From contig JAVBMD010000002.1 of the NCBI GenBank assembly GCA_031552825.1, forward strand, positions 105,079-169,078: 64,000 bases of DNA, written 5' to 3'. A program made the translations under genes and the position numbers. The notes beneath the pieces are model-generated. The model made no database searches. It saw nothing but the letters and a program-made list of their open reading frames with translations, and was not told where the DNA came from. This DNA comes from WQXF01 sp031552825 (lineage in GTDB: Bacteria > Bacillota > Clostridia > Christensenellales > Aristaeellaceae). Of this stretch, positions 1 through 8,210 are shown one piece after another; positions within the stretch are counted from its first letter, which is position 1, and every line of letters starts with the position of its first letter.

Positions 1-967
1 GTCTGCGAAGATCCTCCGCGTGTTCCGACAGCGGAAGCGCAAACAGCTCCTTGCTCATTTTTTGCAGGATGTCTTTCCCGGCGTTGCGCAACTTCTGCGC
101 CCGTTCCTTGCGCGCGGTGTCACAGCCCTTGGGCGCACGGGCGAGGGTCACAAACGCGAGCGCGTCCAGCGCCGTGCGCAGCGCGTCGTATCCCTGCTGG
201 CTCCGCTCGCGTAGCGCTTCGCACAGCCCTCGGTCGCGTTCCAGCGCATCCAAATACTCGGCGATGCCGCCGGGCAACCGGCAATCCCGCTCGGCCTGCA
301 CAAAGTTCGCTTCGGCGGAGGCGATGCGCGTCCGTGCGCCCTCGAGCAACGCTCCGACCCAAGCGCTATGCTCGATCGCCGCCTCATCCGCTTGATAAGC
401 CGCGACGCTGCGCTCTAGCCACAGCCAAGGCTCCGGCTGCGCCAACAGAAAGCGATAGAGCGCATCAACTTGTTGGCGAATCTGCTCATCGGTCCAGCGC
501 GCCGCCAGCTCGGAGAAGTCCTCGTTCGCCTCCTCGTAGGCCGCTGCCACCACCGCGCGCAGCGCCTCCTCGCGCAGCGGCAACACCTCGCGCTCGTCCG
601 CCACACGAAAGGTCGGATCGACGCCCGCCGCCTGAAAGTGCGCGCGAAGCAGCGCCGTACAAAAGTTGTGCAGCGTGGAGATCTGCGCGTGCTCCACCAG
701 CGCCGCCTGCTCGGCAAACAGGCGCGCATGTCCGTCCTGCCCATCGGCGATGCTCTGAAAGTTCTTGAGTATCTTTTCGCGCATCTCCGAGGCCGCGGCG
801 CGGGTGAAGGTAACCACCAGCAGGCGATCTATGCTCAAGCCTTCGCGCACCAGCGCCGCGATGCGTTCCACAAGCACCGTGGTTTTGCCTGAGCCTGCCG
901 CCGCCGCAATCAGCAGGTTGCAGCGGCGCGCCTCGATCGCCTGTTCCTGCCGTCTATTCCATTTCAC
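1..967 (-). CDS. addA: AddA helicase-nuclease subunit, N-terminal part (cut by window edge)
   Basis: The minus strand is open from a GTG at 967 to the window edge, giving about 322 residues of the N terminus of the ATP-dependent helicase/nuclease subunit A. It begins with a Q motif (RRQEQAIEA), then Walker A AAAAGSGKTTVLVERI, and further on VVTFTRAAASEMREKI and ISTLHNFC, all typical of UvrD/AddA superfamily 1A helicases. With AddB it processes double-strand breaks for RecA loading. AGGCGG lies upstream of the GTG, and a promoter fits at 1005-1033. In most Bacillota addA directly follows addB. Here addB is 32 kb away (33065-36376), so the pair is split. The C-terminal nuclease domain lies outside the window and cannot be judged. 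Confidence 0.93.
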   Translation of the reverse strand, partial: MKWNRRQEQAIEARRCNLLIAAAAGSGKTTVLVERIAALVREGLSIDRLLVVTFTRAAASEMREKILKNFQSIADGQDGHARLFAEQAALVEHAQISTLHNFCTALLRAHFQAAGVDPTFRVADEREVLPLREEALRAVVAAAYEEANEDFSELAARWTDEQIRQQVDALYRFLLAQPEPWLWLERSVAAYQADEAAIEHSAWVGALLEGARTRIASAEANFVQAERDCRLPGGIAEYLDALERDRGLCEALRERSQQGYDALRTALDALAFVTLARAPKGCDTARKERAQKLRNAGKDILQKMSKELFALPLSEHAEDLRR

Positions 968-1004
968 GGCTTGTCCGCCTTTCGTTTCGCGGTGTTTGTG
1001 TATT

Positions 1005-1033
1005 ATTTTACTCCGAGGCGCCTGTACAAGCAA
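1005..1033 (-). promoter_or_regulatory. Promoter of addA
   Basis: On the minus strand TTGCTT and TAAAAT are spaced by 17 bases, 38 bases upstream of the addA start. Assigned by eye to the vegetative sigma factor. Confidence 0.5.
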
Positions 1034-1044
1034 GCCCCGCGAAA

Positions 1045-1060
1045 TGTTTCACGTGAAACA
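1045..1060. promoter_or_regulatory. parS centromere site 1
   Basis: The sequence TGTTTCACGTGAAACA is the exact Bacillus-type parS consensus bound by ParB/Spo0J. The palindrome is in fact perfect over 20 bases (1043-1062). ParB and ParA are encoded at 41035-42703. The site is intergenic, between the divergent addA and glgP promoters. Confidence 0.95.
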
Positions 1061-1090
1061 TTGTCCTCACATATACAGGAACGTACGGAA

Positions 1091-1106
1091 TGTTTCACGT
1101 GAAACA
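1091..1106. promoter_or_regulatory. parS centromere site 2
   Basis: A second identical TGTTTCACGTGAAACA, again perfect over 20 bases (1089-1108), centred 46 bp from site 1. Tandem parS sites would make this a strong nucleation point for ParB spreading and condensin (SMC) loading. Confidence 0.95.
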
Positions 1107-1177
1107 TTCGAGCGGGCAAACGTGGCGCAGGAAGAAGCAAAGGAGCAATGCGTTTGGAAAAACCTTCCGCGCAAACC

Positions 1178-1206
1178 TTGCCCCAAGGGGCGCACTATGC
1201 TATACT
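1178..1206 (+). promoter_or_regulatory. Promoter of glgP
   Basis: TTGCCC and TATACT with a 17-base spacer, 45 bases upstream of the glgP start. Confidence 0.55.
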
Positions 1207-1250
1207 ATCCTTTCGTAAGACAGCCTGCGCCCAGAAGAAAGGGGACTCCC

Positions 1251-3701
1251 ATGCAAGAACATGTATTTGATAAGGATTACATCAAAAAATCGATCATCGG
1301 CAAGCTGCAGCGCTACGATGGCTGCGCGCTGGAGGAGGCCACCGATCAGCAGATTTATAAAGCCGTCGCCTCCACCGTGCGGGATCAGATCATGCAGCAG
1401 TGGATGTTCGAAAAGGAAGCGCGCCGCCAGCGCAAGAGCAAGCGGCTATACTATCTTTCCATCGAGTTCCTGATGGGGCGCTCTCTGCACAACAATATGC
1501 TCAACCTCTGCGCCAACGACACCTATCAGGCGGCATTTGAAGAATTGGGGCTGGACCTGCGCAAGGTGCTGCACGAGGAACCGGAACCGGCGCTGGGCAA
1601 TGGCGGATTGGGGCGGCTGGCCGCTTGCTTTATGGATTCGCTCGCCACGCTCAACCTACCGGCCATGGGCTGCTCGATCCGCTATGAATACGGCCTCTTC
1701 CGCCAGCGCATCGTCGATGGGCAACAGGTGGAGCTGCCCGATAGCTGGCTGGAGCACGGCAACTCGTGGGAAATCCCCGCGCTTGAGGACGCCGTGGAAG
1801 TACACTTCGGCGGCACTGTGCAGGAAGAATGGAGGGGCAACCGCCTGCGCGTATCGCTCACCGGCGCAAAGACCGTCATCGCCGTGCCCTACGATATGCC
1901 GGTGGTCGGCTACGGCTCCAAGACCGTCGATTCCCTCCGCCTTTGGTCGGCACGCTCGCCGCAGCGCATCGACCTAGCCTCCTTCGGGCGCGGCGATTAT
2001 GCCAGCGCCATGGAGGAGCGGGAGCTGGCCGAGGTCATCTCCAAGGTGCTTTATCCAGAGGATAATCACTACGAAGGCAAGATGCTGCGCCTGAAGCAGC
2101 ACTACTTCTTTACCTCCGCCTCGCTGCAATATGCCATCAAGGACTTTAAGCGCATCCACGGCAACGACATGCGCAAGCTGCCCGACAAGGTCGCCATCCA
2201 TATCAACGACACCCATCCCGGTTTGGCCATACCGGAACTGATGCGCATTCTGGTCGACGAGGAGAATCTCTCGTGGGAAGTCGCCACCGACATCACCCAG
2301 CGCACCATGGCCTACACCAATCATACCATCATGGCGGAGGCGCTGGAGCGCTGGCCGGAACATATGATGAAGGAAGTGCTGCCGCGCATCTACAGCATTC
2401 TGCAGGAGCTAAACCGCCGCCTGTGCGCCAAGCTGTTTGAGAAATTTCCCGGGCAATGGGATCGCATCGCGGGCATGGCGATTCTGGCCTACGACCAAGT
2501 GCAGATGGCCAACCTGTGCATCGCGCTGAGCCACTCGACCAACGGCGTTTCCCAACTCCACGGCGAGATTCTCCGGCGCGATACCTTTCGCGACTACGCC
2601 GCGCTCTCGCCGGAAAAGTTTTCCGCCATCACCAACGGCATCACACAGCGCCGCTGGCTGATGCTCTCCAATCCCGGCCTTTCCTGCCTACTAGATGAAA
2701 GCATCGGCACGGAATGGCGGCAGGATCCGATGCTGTTGCGCAACCTGCTCGCGCTGCGCGACGACGCCGCCTTCCGCGAGCAGTTCGGCAAGGTAAAGCA
2801 GCAAAACAAGGAGCGCTTCGCCAAGTGGATCAACAGACGCCAAGGGCTGGTCATCCGCCCCGACACGATCTTTGACGTGCAGGCCAAGCGCCTGCACGAA
2901 TACAAGCGCCAGTTGCTCAACGCGCTGCACATTCTGGTGCTCTTCAACCGCATCGCGGAGGACAGCAGCTTCACCATGGAGCCGCGCACCTTCCTCTTCG
3001 GCGCAAAGGCTTCGCCGGGCTACACGCGCGCCAAGCAGATTATCCGCTTCATCAACGTGCTCAGCGCCAAGATCGCCGCGCACCCGCGCGCCAGCAAGAT
3101 GATCCAAATCGCTTTCCTCGAAAACTACGACGTGTCCACCGCCGAGATGCTGATGCCCGCCGCCGAGGTCAGCGAGCAACTGTCCACCGCCAGCAAGGAA
3201 GCCTCCGGCACCGGCAACATGAAATTCATGATGAACGGCGCCGTCACCATCGGCACGATGGACGGCGCAAACGTCGAGATCTTTGACGAAGTTGGCATCG
3301 ACAACATCTACATCTTCGGCATGCGCGCCCACGAGGTCGAGGCGCTATATGCCGCCGGAACCTATCGCTCCGCGCTGATCTTTGAAACCAACCAAGAGGT
3401 GCGCAGGGCAATGACCATGCTGATCGACGGCACGCTCACACCGGAAAACCCCGCGATTTTCCAAGATTTGTATCATGCGTTGCTGTTCGGGGATTATGGG
3501 CAGCTCGCCGATCCGTACTTGGTGCTTAAGGACTTCGGATCCTATTCGATGGCACAGCGCCGCTTGGACGCCGACTACAAAAACCGTGAAAAGTGGCTGC
3601 GCATGGCCATTACCAACACCGCCTGCTCCGGCGTGTTCTCCTCGGATCGCACCATCGACGAGTACAACAAAAAGATCTGGCATCTGGAACCGCTGGCGTA
3701 A
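1251..3701 (+). CDS. glgP: Glycogen/alpha-glucan phosphorylase
   Basis: Phosphorolyses alpha-1,4 glucans from the non-reducing end, giving glucose 1-phosphate (GT35 family, cytosolic, PLP-dependent). The 816-residue length is normal for bacterial enzymes. Family signatures include YYLSIEFLMGRSL, GNGGLGRLAACFMDS, HINDTHP, FDVQAKRLHEYKRQLLN and the PLP-lysine segment EASGTGNMKF (Lys near residue 658). An upstream in-frame extension exists, but the ATG at 1251 is chosen because AGAAAGGGGAC lies just before it and the family N terminus starts here. No other glycogen gene is adjacent. The gene ends in a terminator that has been duplicated around a repeat element (3715-3919). Confidence 0.97.
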   Translation: MQEHVFDKDYIKKSIIGKLQRYDGCALEEATDQQIYKAVASTVRDQIMQQWMFEKEARRQRKSKRLYYLSIEFLMGRSLHNNMLNLCANDTYQAAFEELGLDLRKVLHEEPEPALGNGGLGRLAACFMDSLATLNLPAMGCSIRYEYGLFRQRIVDGQQVELPDSWLEHGNSWEIPALEDAVEVHFGGTVQEEWRGNRLRVSLTGAKTVIAVPYDMPVVGYGSKTVDSLRLWSARSPQRIDLASFGRGDYASAMEERELAEVISKVLYPEDNHYEGKMLRLKQHYFFTSASLQYAIKDFKRIHGNDMRKLPDKVAIHINDTHPGLAIPELMRILVDEENLSWEVATDITQRTMAYTNHTIMAEALERWPEHMMKEVLPRIYSILQELNRRLCAKLFEKFPGQWDRIAGMAILAYDQVQMANLCIALSHSTNGVSQLHGEILRRDTFRDYAALSPEKFSAITNGITQRRWLMLSNPGLSCLLDESIGTEWRQDPMLLRNLLALRDDAAFREQFGKVKQQNKERFAKWINRRQGLVIRPDTIFDVQAKRLHEYKRQLLNALHILVLFNRIAEDSSFTMEPRTFLFGAKASPGYTRAKQIIRFINVLSAKIAAHPRASKMIQIAFLENYDVSTAEMLMPAAEVSEQLSTASKEASGTGNMKFMMNGAVTIGTMDGANVEIFDEVGIDNIYIFGMRAHEVEALYAAGTYRSALIFETNQEVRRAMTMLIDGTLTPENPAIFQDLYHALLFGDYGQLADPYLVLKDFGSYSMAQRRLDADYKNREKWLRMAITNTACSGVFSSDRTIDEYNKKIWHLEPLA

Positions 3702-3714
3702 TCCGGCTGACACC

Positions 3715-3914
3715 GATTTCCCCAAGCATCGCTCGGGGAAATCTCAGGCTATCAACAAAGTCAGACCGTCGAGAAATGTCCAGGTGTGGGCGAAGCACAA
3801 GCGTGTCCGCAGGAGGCGTACACGGGTACGCCGACAAGGCGCGCGCTGGGCTGAGCCCGCAGATGGGCGTTTATCGACGGTCTGAGATTTCCCCAAGCAT
3901 CGCTCGGGGAAATC
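3715..3914. repeat. Copy A of the terminator-flanked TCAG/CTGA element
   Basis: A 142 bp element (3744-3885) lies between two exact copies of the glgP terminator hairpin (3715-3743 and 3886-3914, 29 bp each). The ends read TCAGGC and GGTCTGA. A second TCAGACCGTCGA at 3761 pairs with CGACGGTCTGA at the right end. Small internal hairpins (GGCGTAC/GTACGCC) are present. About 95 percent identical to copy C at 58333-58474, and sharing its left end ATCAACAAAGTC with copy B at 9927-10125. No plausible ORF. Best read as a small mobile or structured-RNA element whose insertion duplicated a whole hairpin. Confidence 0.85.
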
Positions 3915-3919
3915 TTTTT
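3886..3919 (+). terminator. Terminator of glgP (right-hand copy, with T-tract)
   Basis: GATTTCCCC pairs with GGGGAAATC around a short loop, followed by TTTTT. Only this copy keeps the T-tract. The left copy at 3715-3743 runs straight into the repeat element, so it may no longer terminate well. Confidence 0.85.
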
Positions 3920-3985
3920 GTTTGCGGATGAAAGGGAAGGAAAGGGGAAAACGTAACAGTACAACTATTCAAGAGGTGTGCGCGT

Positions 3986-5887
3986 ATGTGGACAACCGGC
4001 AGTGGCAACCGTCTATCTTTGGAAACCTCGCCCTACTTAATGGAGCACGCAGGCAATCCCGTGGCTTGGTGGGCGTGGGGCGAGGAAGCCTTTGCCGAAG
4101 CCGCGCGCCGCGATCTGCCGATCTTTCTCTCCATCGGCTATGCCAGCTGCCACTGGTGCCACGTTATGGCGCAGGAGAGCTTTGAGAACCCCCGCATCGC
4201 CGAATTGCTGAACGCGCGCTTTCTCCCGATCAAAGTGGATCGCGAGCAGCGTCCGGATGTCGACGCGTTCTATATGCAAGCCTGCCTTTCGCTGCAAGGG
4301 CAAGGCGGCTGGCCGCTCACAGTATTCCTGATGCCCGACCGCCGCCCGTTTTATGCCGATACCTACCTGCCTCCGGAAACGACCGATGGTCGCATGGGGC
4401 TTCTCGGTCTGCTTTCGCGCTTGTGCGGGCTGTGGGAGGACAACCGATCGCAATTGGAAGGTTGGGCGGAGCAACTATGCGGCGCGCTGGAGCTCGGCTG
4501 GCGCGCAAAAGACGCGGCAGAGCGCCCGCAAATTGAAGCCAAGCAAGCGCTGTTGCTCCTGTCGGGGACGCTGGAACAAGAGGTGCTTCGCATCGAGGAT
4601 AGAAAATATGGCGGCACCGGCAACGCGCCCAAGTTTCCCAACGCGCCGCTGCTTTTTTTTCTGCTCCGGCGCATACAGGGGCGGGAGGAGTGCGACGCGC
4701 AGCGCATGCTGATGCGCGCACTGCGCGCCATGGCAAGCGGCGGCATTCACGATCATGTGGGGCACGGCTTCTTTCGCTATGCCGTGGATCGCGCCTGGCA
4801 CACGCCGCACTATGAAAAAATGCTCTACGATCAGGCGCTGTTGGCACAGGCGTACCTGCGCGCGACGGCGCTGGACGCATCGTTCGCGCGCGTGGCATGC
4901 GATGCGCTGGATTACCTCCTGGAAAGTTTATCCGGCGAGGATGGCGGGTTCTTTTCCTCGCAGGATGCAGACGACCCGAACGGGGAAGGCGCGTTTTACC
5001 GTTGGACGCCGCAGGAGATCCTCGCGCTGATGGGCACAGAAAACGGAGAGCGCCTATGCCTGCTGCTCAACATCGGGGTTGAGGGCGGCGCGCTCGACGA
5101 TGCCAGAACCACCGCGCACGGCAAGAAGAGCAAAAAAACGGTATGCGACCCCAAGACCGGCTGTGCGCTGGAAGGATTTCCCGCGATGGCGGGCGAGCCG
5201 CATCTCGGAGGAAGCGCCACGCGCAGTTGGCTTCCACGCTACGATGGTGCGCGCACCGCCGAAGACGAGGCCTTCCTGCTTGCCAACCTGCCGATCCTGC
5301 GGAGCGCGCGGGAACGGCGGCCCGCGCCGCGCGTCATAAAACTCTGCCCGATAATCGGAAACGGCTTGGCGATCGCCGCGCTGGCCGAAGCCGCGCAGCG
5401 GCTGCAAATACCAAAATACTTGCATGCGGCCGTGCGCGCCGCCGACTTTGTGGCGCGGCAGATGACGCAGAACGGTCGACTGATGGGCAGTTGGAGCGGA
5501 GGCCGCGCGGGAAGCCCGGCGACGCTGGAAGGGTACGCGGCATGGATCGGCGGACTCCTCGCGCTGCATGCGGCGCAGCCGGAAGCGGATTGGCTGCGGC
5601 GCGCCGTGCATTGGCAGGCGGAGCAGCAGAGGCTGTTTGCGCAAGCCGATGGCGCCTATGCGATGACTGGCACGGACATGCGCGAACTGCCGATCACCCC
5701 CTCCGCCACCAGCGACGATGCGATTCCCTCGGGCATCGCCCTGTCCGCCGCCAATTTGCAGGTGCTGCACCGCGCAACGGGGGAGCAGCGCTATGCGGAC
5801 GATCTGAATCGTCTGCTTCATGCAGCGCTGCCGAACGCGCACGCGCAACCGATGGCGCACGCGGCTTTGCTGGCGGCAATGGAATAA
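3986..5887 (+). CDS. YyaL/SSP411-family thioredoxin-fold protein (DUF255)
   Basis: A 633-residue member of the YyaL family: an N-terminal thioredoxin-like domain followed by an alpha/alpha barrel related to N-acylglucosamine 2-epimerase and six-hairpin glycosidases. Signature sequences are NRLSLETSPYLMEHAGNPV, SCHWCHVM (redox-type CxxC near residue 56), the QGQGGWPLTVFLMPD stretch, HDHVGHGFFRYAVD and HYEKMLYDQALL. The biochemical role of the family is not established. The start ATG at 3986 follows AAGAGGTG at good spacing. No signal peptide is seen. It is monocistronic between the glgP terminator and a convergent DUF1540 gene. The region around residue 370 (KKSKKTVCDPKTG) looks like a lineage-specific loop. 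Confidence 0.9.
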   Translation: MWTTGSGNRLSLETSPYLMEHAGNPVAWWAWGEEAFAEAARRDLPIFLSIGYASCHWCHVMAQESFENPRIAELLNARFLPIKVDREQRPDVDAFYMQACLSLQGQGGWPLTVFLMPDRRPFYADTYLPPETTDGRMGLLGLLSRLCGLWEDNRSQLEGWAEQLCGALELGWRAKDAAERPQIEAKQALLLLSGTLEQEVLRIEDRKYGGTGNAPKFPNAPLLFFLLRRIQGREECDAQRMLMRALRAMASGGIHDHVGHGFFRYAVDRAWHTPHYEKMLYDQALLAQAYLRATALDASFARVACDALDYLLESLSGEDGGFFSSQDADDPNGEGAFYRWTPQEILALMGTENGERLCLLLNIGVEGGALDDARTTAHGKKSKKTVCDPKTGCALEGFPAMAGEPHLGGSATRSWLPRYDGARTAEDEAFLLANLPILRSARERRPAPRVIKLCPIIGNGLAIAALAEAAQRLQIPKYLHAAVRAADFVARQMTQNGRLMGSWSGGRAGSPATLEGYAAWIGGLLALHAAQPEADWLRRAVHWQAEQQRLFAQADGAYAMTGTDMRELPITPSATSDDAIPSGIALSAANLQVLHRATGEQRYADDLNRLLHAALPNAHAQPMAHAALLAAME

Positions 5888-5890
5888 AAA

Positions 5891-5928
5891 AACAAGCAAA
5901 AGGCCGGGGGATGAAAAATCCTCCGGCC
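5891..5928 (-). terminator. Terminator between the convergent YyaL and DUF1540 genes
   Basis: GGCCGG-GGAT pairs with ATCC-CCGGCC (5902-5928). On the minus strand it is followed by TTTTGCTTGTTTTTTT, so it serves the DUF1540 gene best. It may also work weakly for the plus strand. Confidence 0.75.
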
Positions 5929-5959
5929 CATTTGCTAGAACACCGGGAAAACAGAACGA

Positions 5960-6130
5960 TCAATTTTCGTAGCTGTCGCACATGCTTTCGTCGGGCTTGC
6001 CGCTGTTGCTGCGCGGCGTGGGGCACACGCTGATGCTGTTCAGTTTGCAGCGTTTCTGCGCCGTATGGTTGTGCTTGCAGGAGCTAACCGAGCAATGAAT
6101 GCATTGACCGCCGTGATTGCCGTGTTGCAT
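5960..6130 (-). CDS. DUF1540 cysteine-rich mini-protein
   Basis: A 56-residue protein with the cysteine pattern of DUF1540: CIHCSVSSCKHN, then CKLNSISV and a final MCDSYE. Eight cysteines and several histidines suggest a small metal-binding domain. The family is common in Clostridia and of unknown function. The ATG at 6130 is preceded by GGAGG at 7 bases, which decides the start over a longer 75-residue reading. It is divergent from queT. Confidence 0.85.
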   Translation of the reverse strand: MQHGNHGGQCIHCSVSSCKHNHTAQKRCKLNSISVCPTPRSNSGKPDESMCDSYEN

Positions 6131-6173
6131 AGAGAAACCTCCTTTTGCGTTGGTGTTCCTATTGTCTGCGCGC

Positions 6174-6202
6174 TTGCGGTTTTTCATGCATCATGCTATA
6201 CT
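6174..6202 (+). promoter_or_regulatory. Promoter of queT
   Basis: TTGCGG and TATACT with a 17-base spacer. Transcription would begin just ahead of the preQ1 aptamer. Confidence 0.65.
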
Positions 6203-6220
6203 ATCCACGACAATCAAATC

Positions 6221-6260
6221 GGACAGTTCGTAACCATCCTGTCCTTAAACAAAACTACGG
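6221..6260 (+). promoter_or_regulatory. preQ1 class I riboswitch aptamer
   Basis: Stem GGACAG/CTGTCC closes a loop beginning TTCGTAACCATC, followed by an A-rich tail and CTACGG. This is the layout of the class I preQ1 riboswitch (stem, loop with UUC, tail AAAACUA). CGTA in the loop can pair with TACG in the tail, giving the expected pseudoknot. It sits between the promoter and a terminator ahead of queT, whose product imports queuosine precursors. Confidence 0.82.
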
Positions 6261-6274
6261 GCTTTGCGTGCGGT

Positions 6275-6310
6275 CGGCACGGCATTTTGCCGCCGCCGTC
6301 GTTTTGTTTG
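6275..6310 (+). terminator. Riboswitch expression platform: attenuator of queT
   Basis: CGGC-A-CGGC pairs with GCCG-C-CGCCG around ATTTT, followed by TCGTTTTGTTTG. It lies 15 bases after the preQ1 aptamer, so ligand binding probably favours premature termination. Confidence 0.65.
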
Positions 6311-6353
6311 GGAAAGGTTATGCGAACGCCAAACAAAACGGAGGGCAAAGACC

Positions 6354-6845
6354 TTGAAAAAATTTTCCATCGGCCAACTGACCCGCGGCGCGCTCATCGC
6401 CGCCCTGTACACCGCGATTTCGCTGCTGCTGGCTCCTATCAGCATGGGCTTTGGCGGCGTTGACCTGCGCATCGCCGAGGCCTTCACCGTGCTGCCGATC
6501 CTGCTGCCCGAGGCTGTTCCGGCGCTCTTCATCGGCTGCCTATTGACCAATATCTTTGCCGGCGGCATGCTGCTGGACATCCTCCTCGGCTCGCTGGCCA
6601 CGCTGCTGGCAGCGCTGTGTACGCGCAAGCTGCGCGAGCGCCCCATTTGGTTGGCCGTACTGCCGCCGGTAGTATTCAACATGCTGATCGTCGGGCCAAT
6701 GGTGCATTTTCTATACGCGCCCGCCATTCCGCTGGTGGCGTGCATTCTATCGGTTGGCGCGGGGCAGGCCATCGCCTGCTATGCGCTGGGCATCCCGCTG
6801 CTGCTGGCGGTAAGAAAGCTGCCGGAACGCCTCCTCAAATCATAA
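6354..6845 (+). CDS. queT: QueT-family ECF transporter S component (queuosine precursor uptake)
   Basis: A 163-residue integral membrane protein of the QueT family (DUF988), the substrate-binding subunit that works with the shared EcfAA'T module to import queuosine precursors such as preQ1 or preQ0. Typical sequences are LIAALYTAISLLLAPISMGFGGVDLRI (cut short here as ALYTAISLLLAPIS), RIAEAFTVLPIL and IGCLLTNIF. About five hydrophobic segments. Start chosen at the TTG (6354) because GGAGGG lies 8 bases upstream and the family N terminus fits. The longer ORF reading would run through the attenuator hairpin. The preQ1 riboswitch upstream supports the substrate. Confidence 0.9.
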   Translation: MKKFSIGQLTRGALIAALYTAISLLLAPISMGFGGVDLRIAEAFTVLPILLPEAVPALFIGCLLTNIFAGGMLLDILLGSLATLLAALCTRKLRERPIWLAVLPPVVFNMLIVGPMVHFLYAPAIPLVACILSVGAGQAIACYALGIPLLLAVRKLPERLLKS

Positions 6846-6894
6846 TCGAACCAAGCCAACAATAAATCAAGCCAAAGCCCAATTTGGAGGAGCC

Positions 6895-8205
6895 ATGGAG
6901 GATCTTTTTTCCGTCGCCGAGCATTCGCTCAAGCCATTGGCCGATCGCATGCGCCCCACCACGCTGGATGATTTTCTCGGTCAGGAGCATATTGTGGGGC
7001 CGGGTAAGTTGTTGCGCCGCGCCATTGAGGCCGACCGCATGACCAGCGCCATCTTCTATGGCCCGCCGGGCTGCGGAAAGACCACGCTGGCCGCCATCAT
7101 CGCCGCCACCACGCAATCGGCCTTTGCGCAGCTAAACGCCGTCACCAGCGGCGTGGCGGATTTGCGCGCCGTGCTCAAGGATGCCGAGGATCGGCGCAAG
7201 CTCTACGGCAAAACCACCTACCTGCTGCTCGACGAGTGCCATCGCTGGAACAAGGCGCAGAGCGACTGCGTGCTACCCGCCATCGAAAAGGGCTTGGTGC
7301 GCTTCATCGGCTCTACCACGGAGAACCCTTCGGTGGCTATGACCCCGGCCATCGTGAGCCGATGCCGCGTGTTCCGCTTTCTGCCGCTAACGCAGGCCGA
7401 CGTGGAGGAGGGCATCCGCCGCGCGCTGCGCGATCCGGTAAACGGCTTTGGCGATCGCAAGATCGAGCTGACCGACGAAGCGCTGCGCCACATCGCCCGC
7501 GTCGCCAACGGCGATGTGCGCTCGGCGCTCGGCGCGCTGGAACTGGCGGTGCTCACCACCGCGCCCGACGCCGACGGCATCGCCCGCGTCACGCTGGCGG
7601 TAGCCGAGGAATCGATCCAACGACCAGTTTTGCGCTGTGACGAATCGCTGTTCTACGATATGCTTAGCGCGTTCTGCAAAAGCCTGCGCGGCAGCGATAG
7701 CGACGCGGCACTGGCTTGGTACGCGCGGCTCACCTACGCGGGCGTCGATCCGCGGCTGATCGTGCGGCGCATCATCGCCCACGCCAGCGAGGACGTCGGC
7801 CTCGCCAATCCCGCCGCCATGCTGCAGGCCGTCGCCGCCGCGCAAGCGCTGGAGTTCATCGGCATGCCGGAGGCCAAGCTGCCGATCGCGCAGGCCATCA
7901 TCGCGGTGTGCGAAAGCCCGAAATCCAACAGCGTGGTAGCCGCCATCGGCGCGGCGCTCGAGGACGCAGAACACGGCGGCTTCGGCGCGGTGCCGCTGCA
8001 TCTGCGCGACACCAACTACCCCAGCCACGAACAAGCCGCGCCCGGCGAGCAAAAAAACTATGTCTATCCGCACGATTTCCCCGGCCACTGGATTCCGCAA
8101 AAGTACATGCCGCCCGAACTGGAGGGAAAGCGATATTATGTGCCCAGCGATCAGGGTGCGGAGGGGAAATTCATCGAGCAGCACAAAAGACGCGGAAAAG
8201 GGTGA
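6895..8205 (+). CDS. rarA: Replication-associated recombination protein RarA (MgsA)
   Basis: A 436-residue AAA+ ATPase that acts at stalled replication forks with SSB. Features in order: N-terminal LADRMRPTTLDDFLGQEHI, Walker A GPPGCGKTT (near residue 58), Walker B LLLDECHRWNKAQ, sensor 1 GSTTENPS, arginine finger SRCRVF, then the MgsA C-terminal tetramerisation region with NYPSHEQA and the late YVPSDQG. Full length for the family. The ATG at 6895 has GGAGGAG before it. A short gap from queT suggests possible read-through from the queT promoter. Confidence 0.95.
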   Translation: MEDLFSVAEHSLKPLADRMRPTTLDDFLGQEHIVGPGKLLRRAIEADRMTSAIFYGPPGCGKTTLAAIIAATTQSAFAQLNAVTSGVADLRAVLKDAEDRRKLYGKTTYLLLDECHRWNKAQSDCVLPAIEKGLVRFIGSTTENPSVAMTPAIVSRCRVFRFLPLTQADVEEGIRRALRDPVNGFGDRKIELTDEALRHIARVANGDVRSALGALELAVLTTAPDADGIARVTLAVAEESIQRPVLRCDESLFYDMLSAFCKSLRGSDSDAALAWYARLTYAGVDPRLIVRRIIAHASEDVGLANPAAMLQAVAAAQALEFIGMPEAKLPIAQAIIAVCESPKSNSVVAAIGAALEDAEHGGFGAVPLHLRDTNYPSHEQAAPGEQKNYVYPHDFPGHWIPQKYMPPELEGKRYYVPSDQGAEGKFIEQHKRRGKG

Positions 8206-8210
8206 AACAT

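Noticed and set aside
3761..3964. Open reading frames running through repeat copy A on both strands
   Set aside because: They cross terminator hairpins, have no ribosome site, and the homologous copy C does not keep the same frames.
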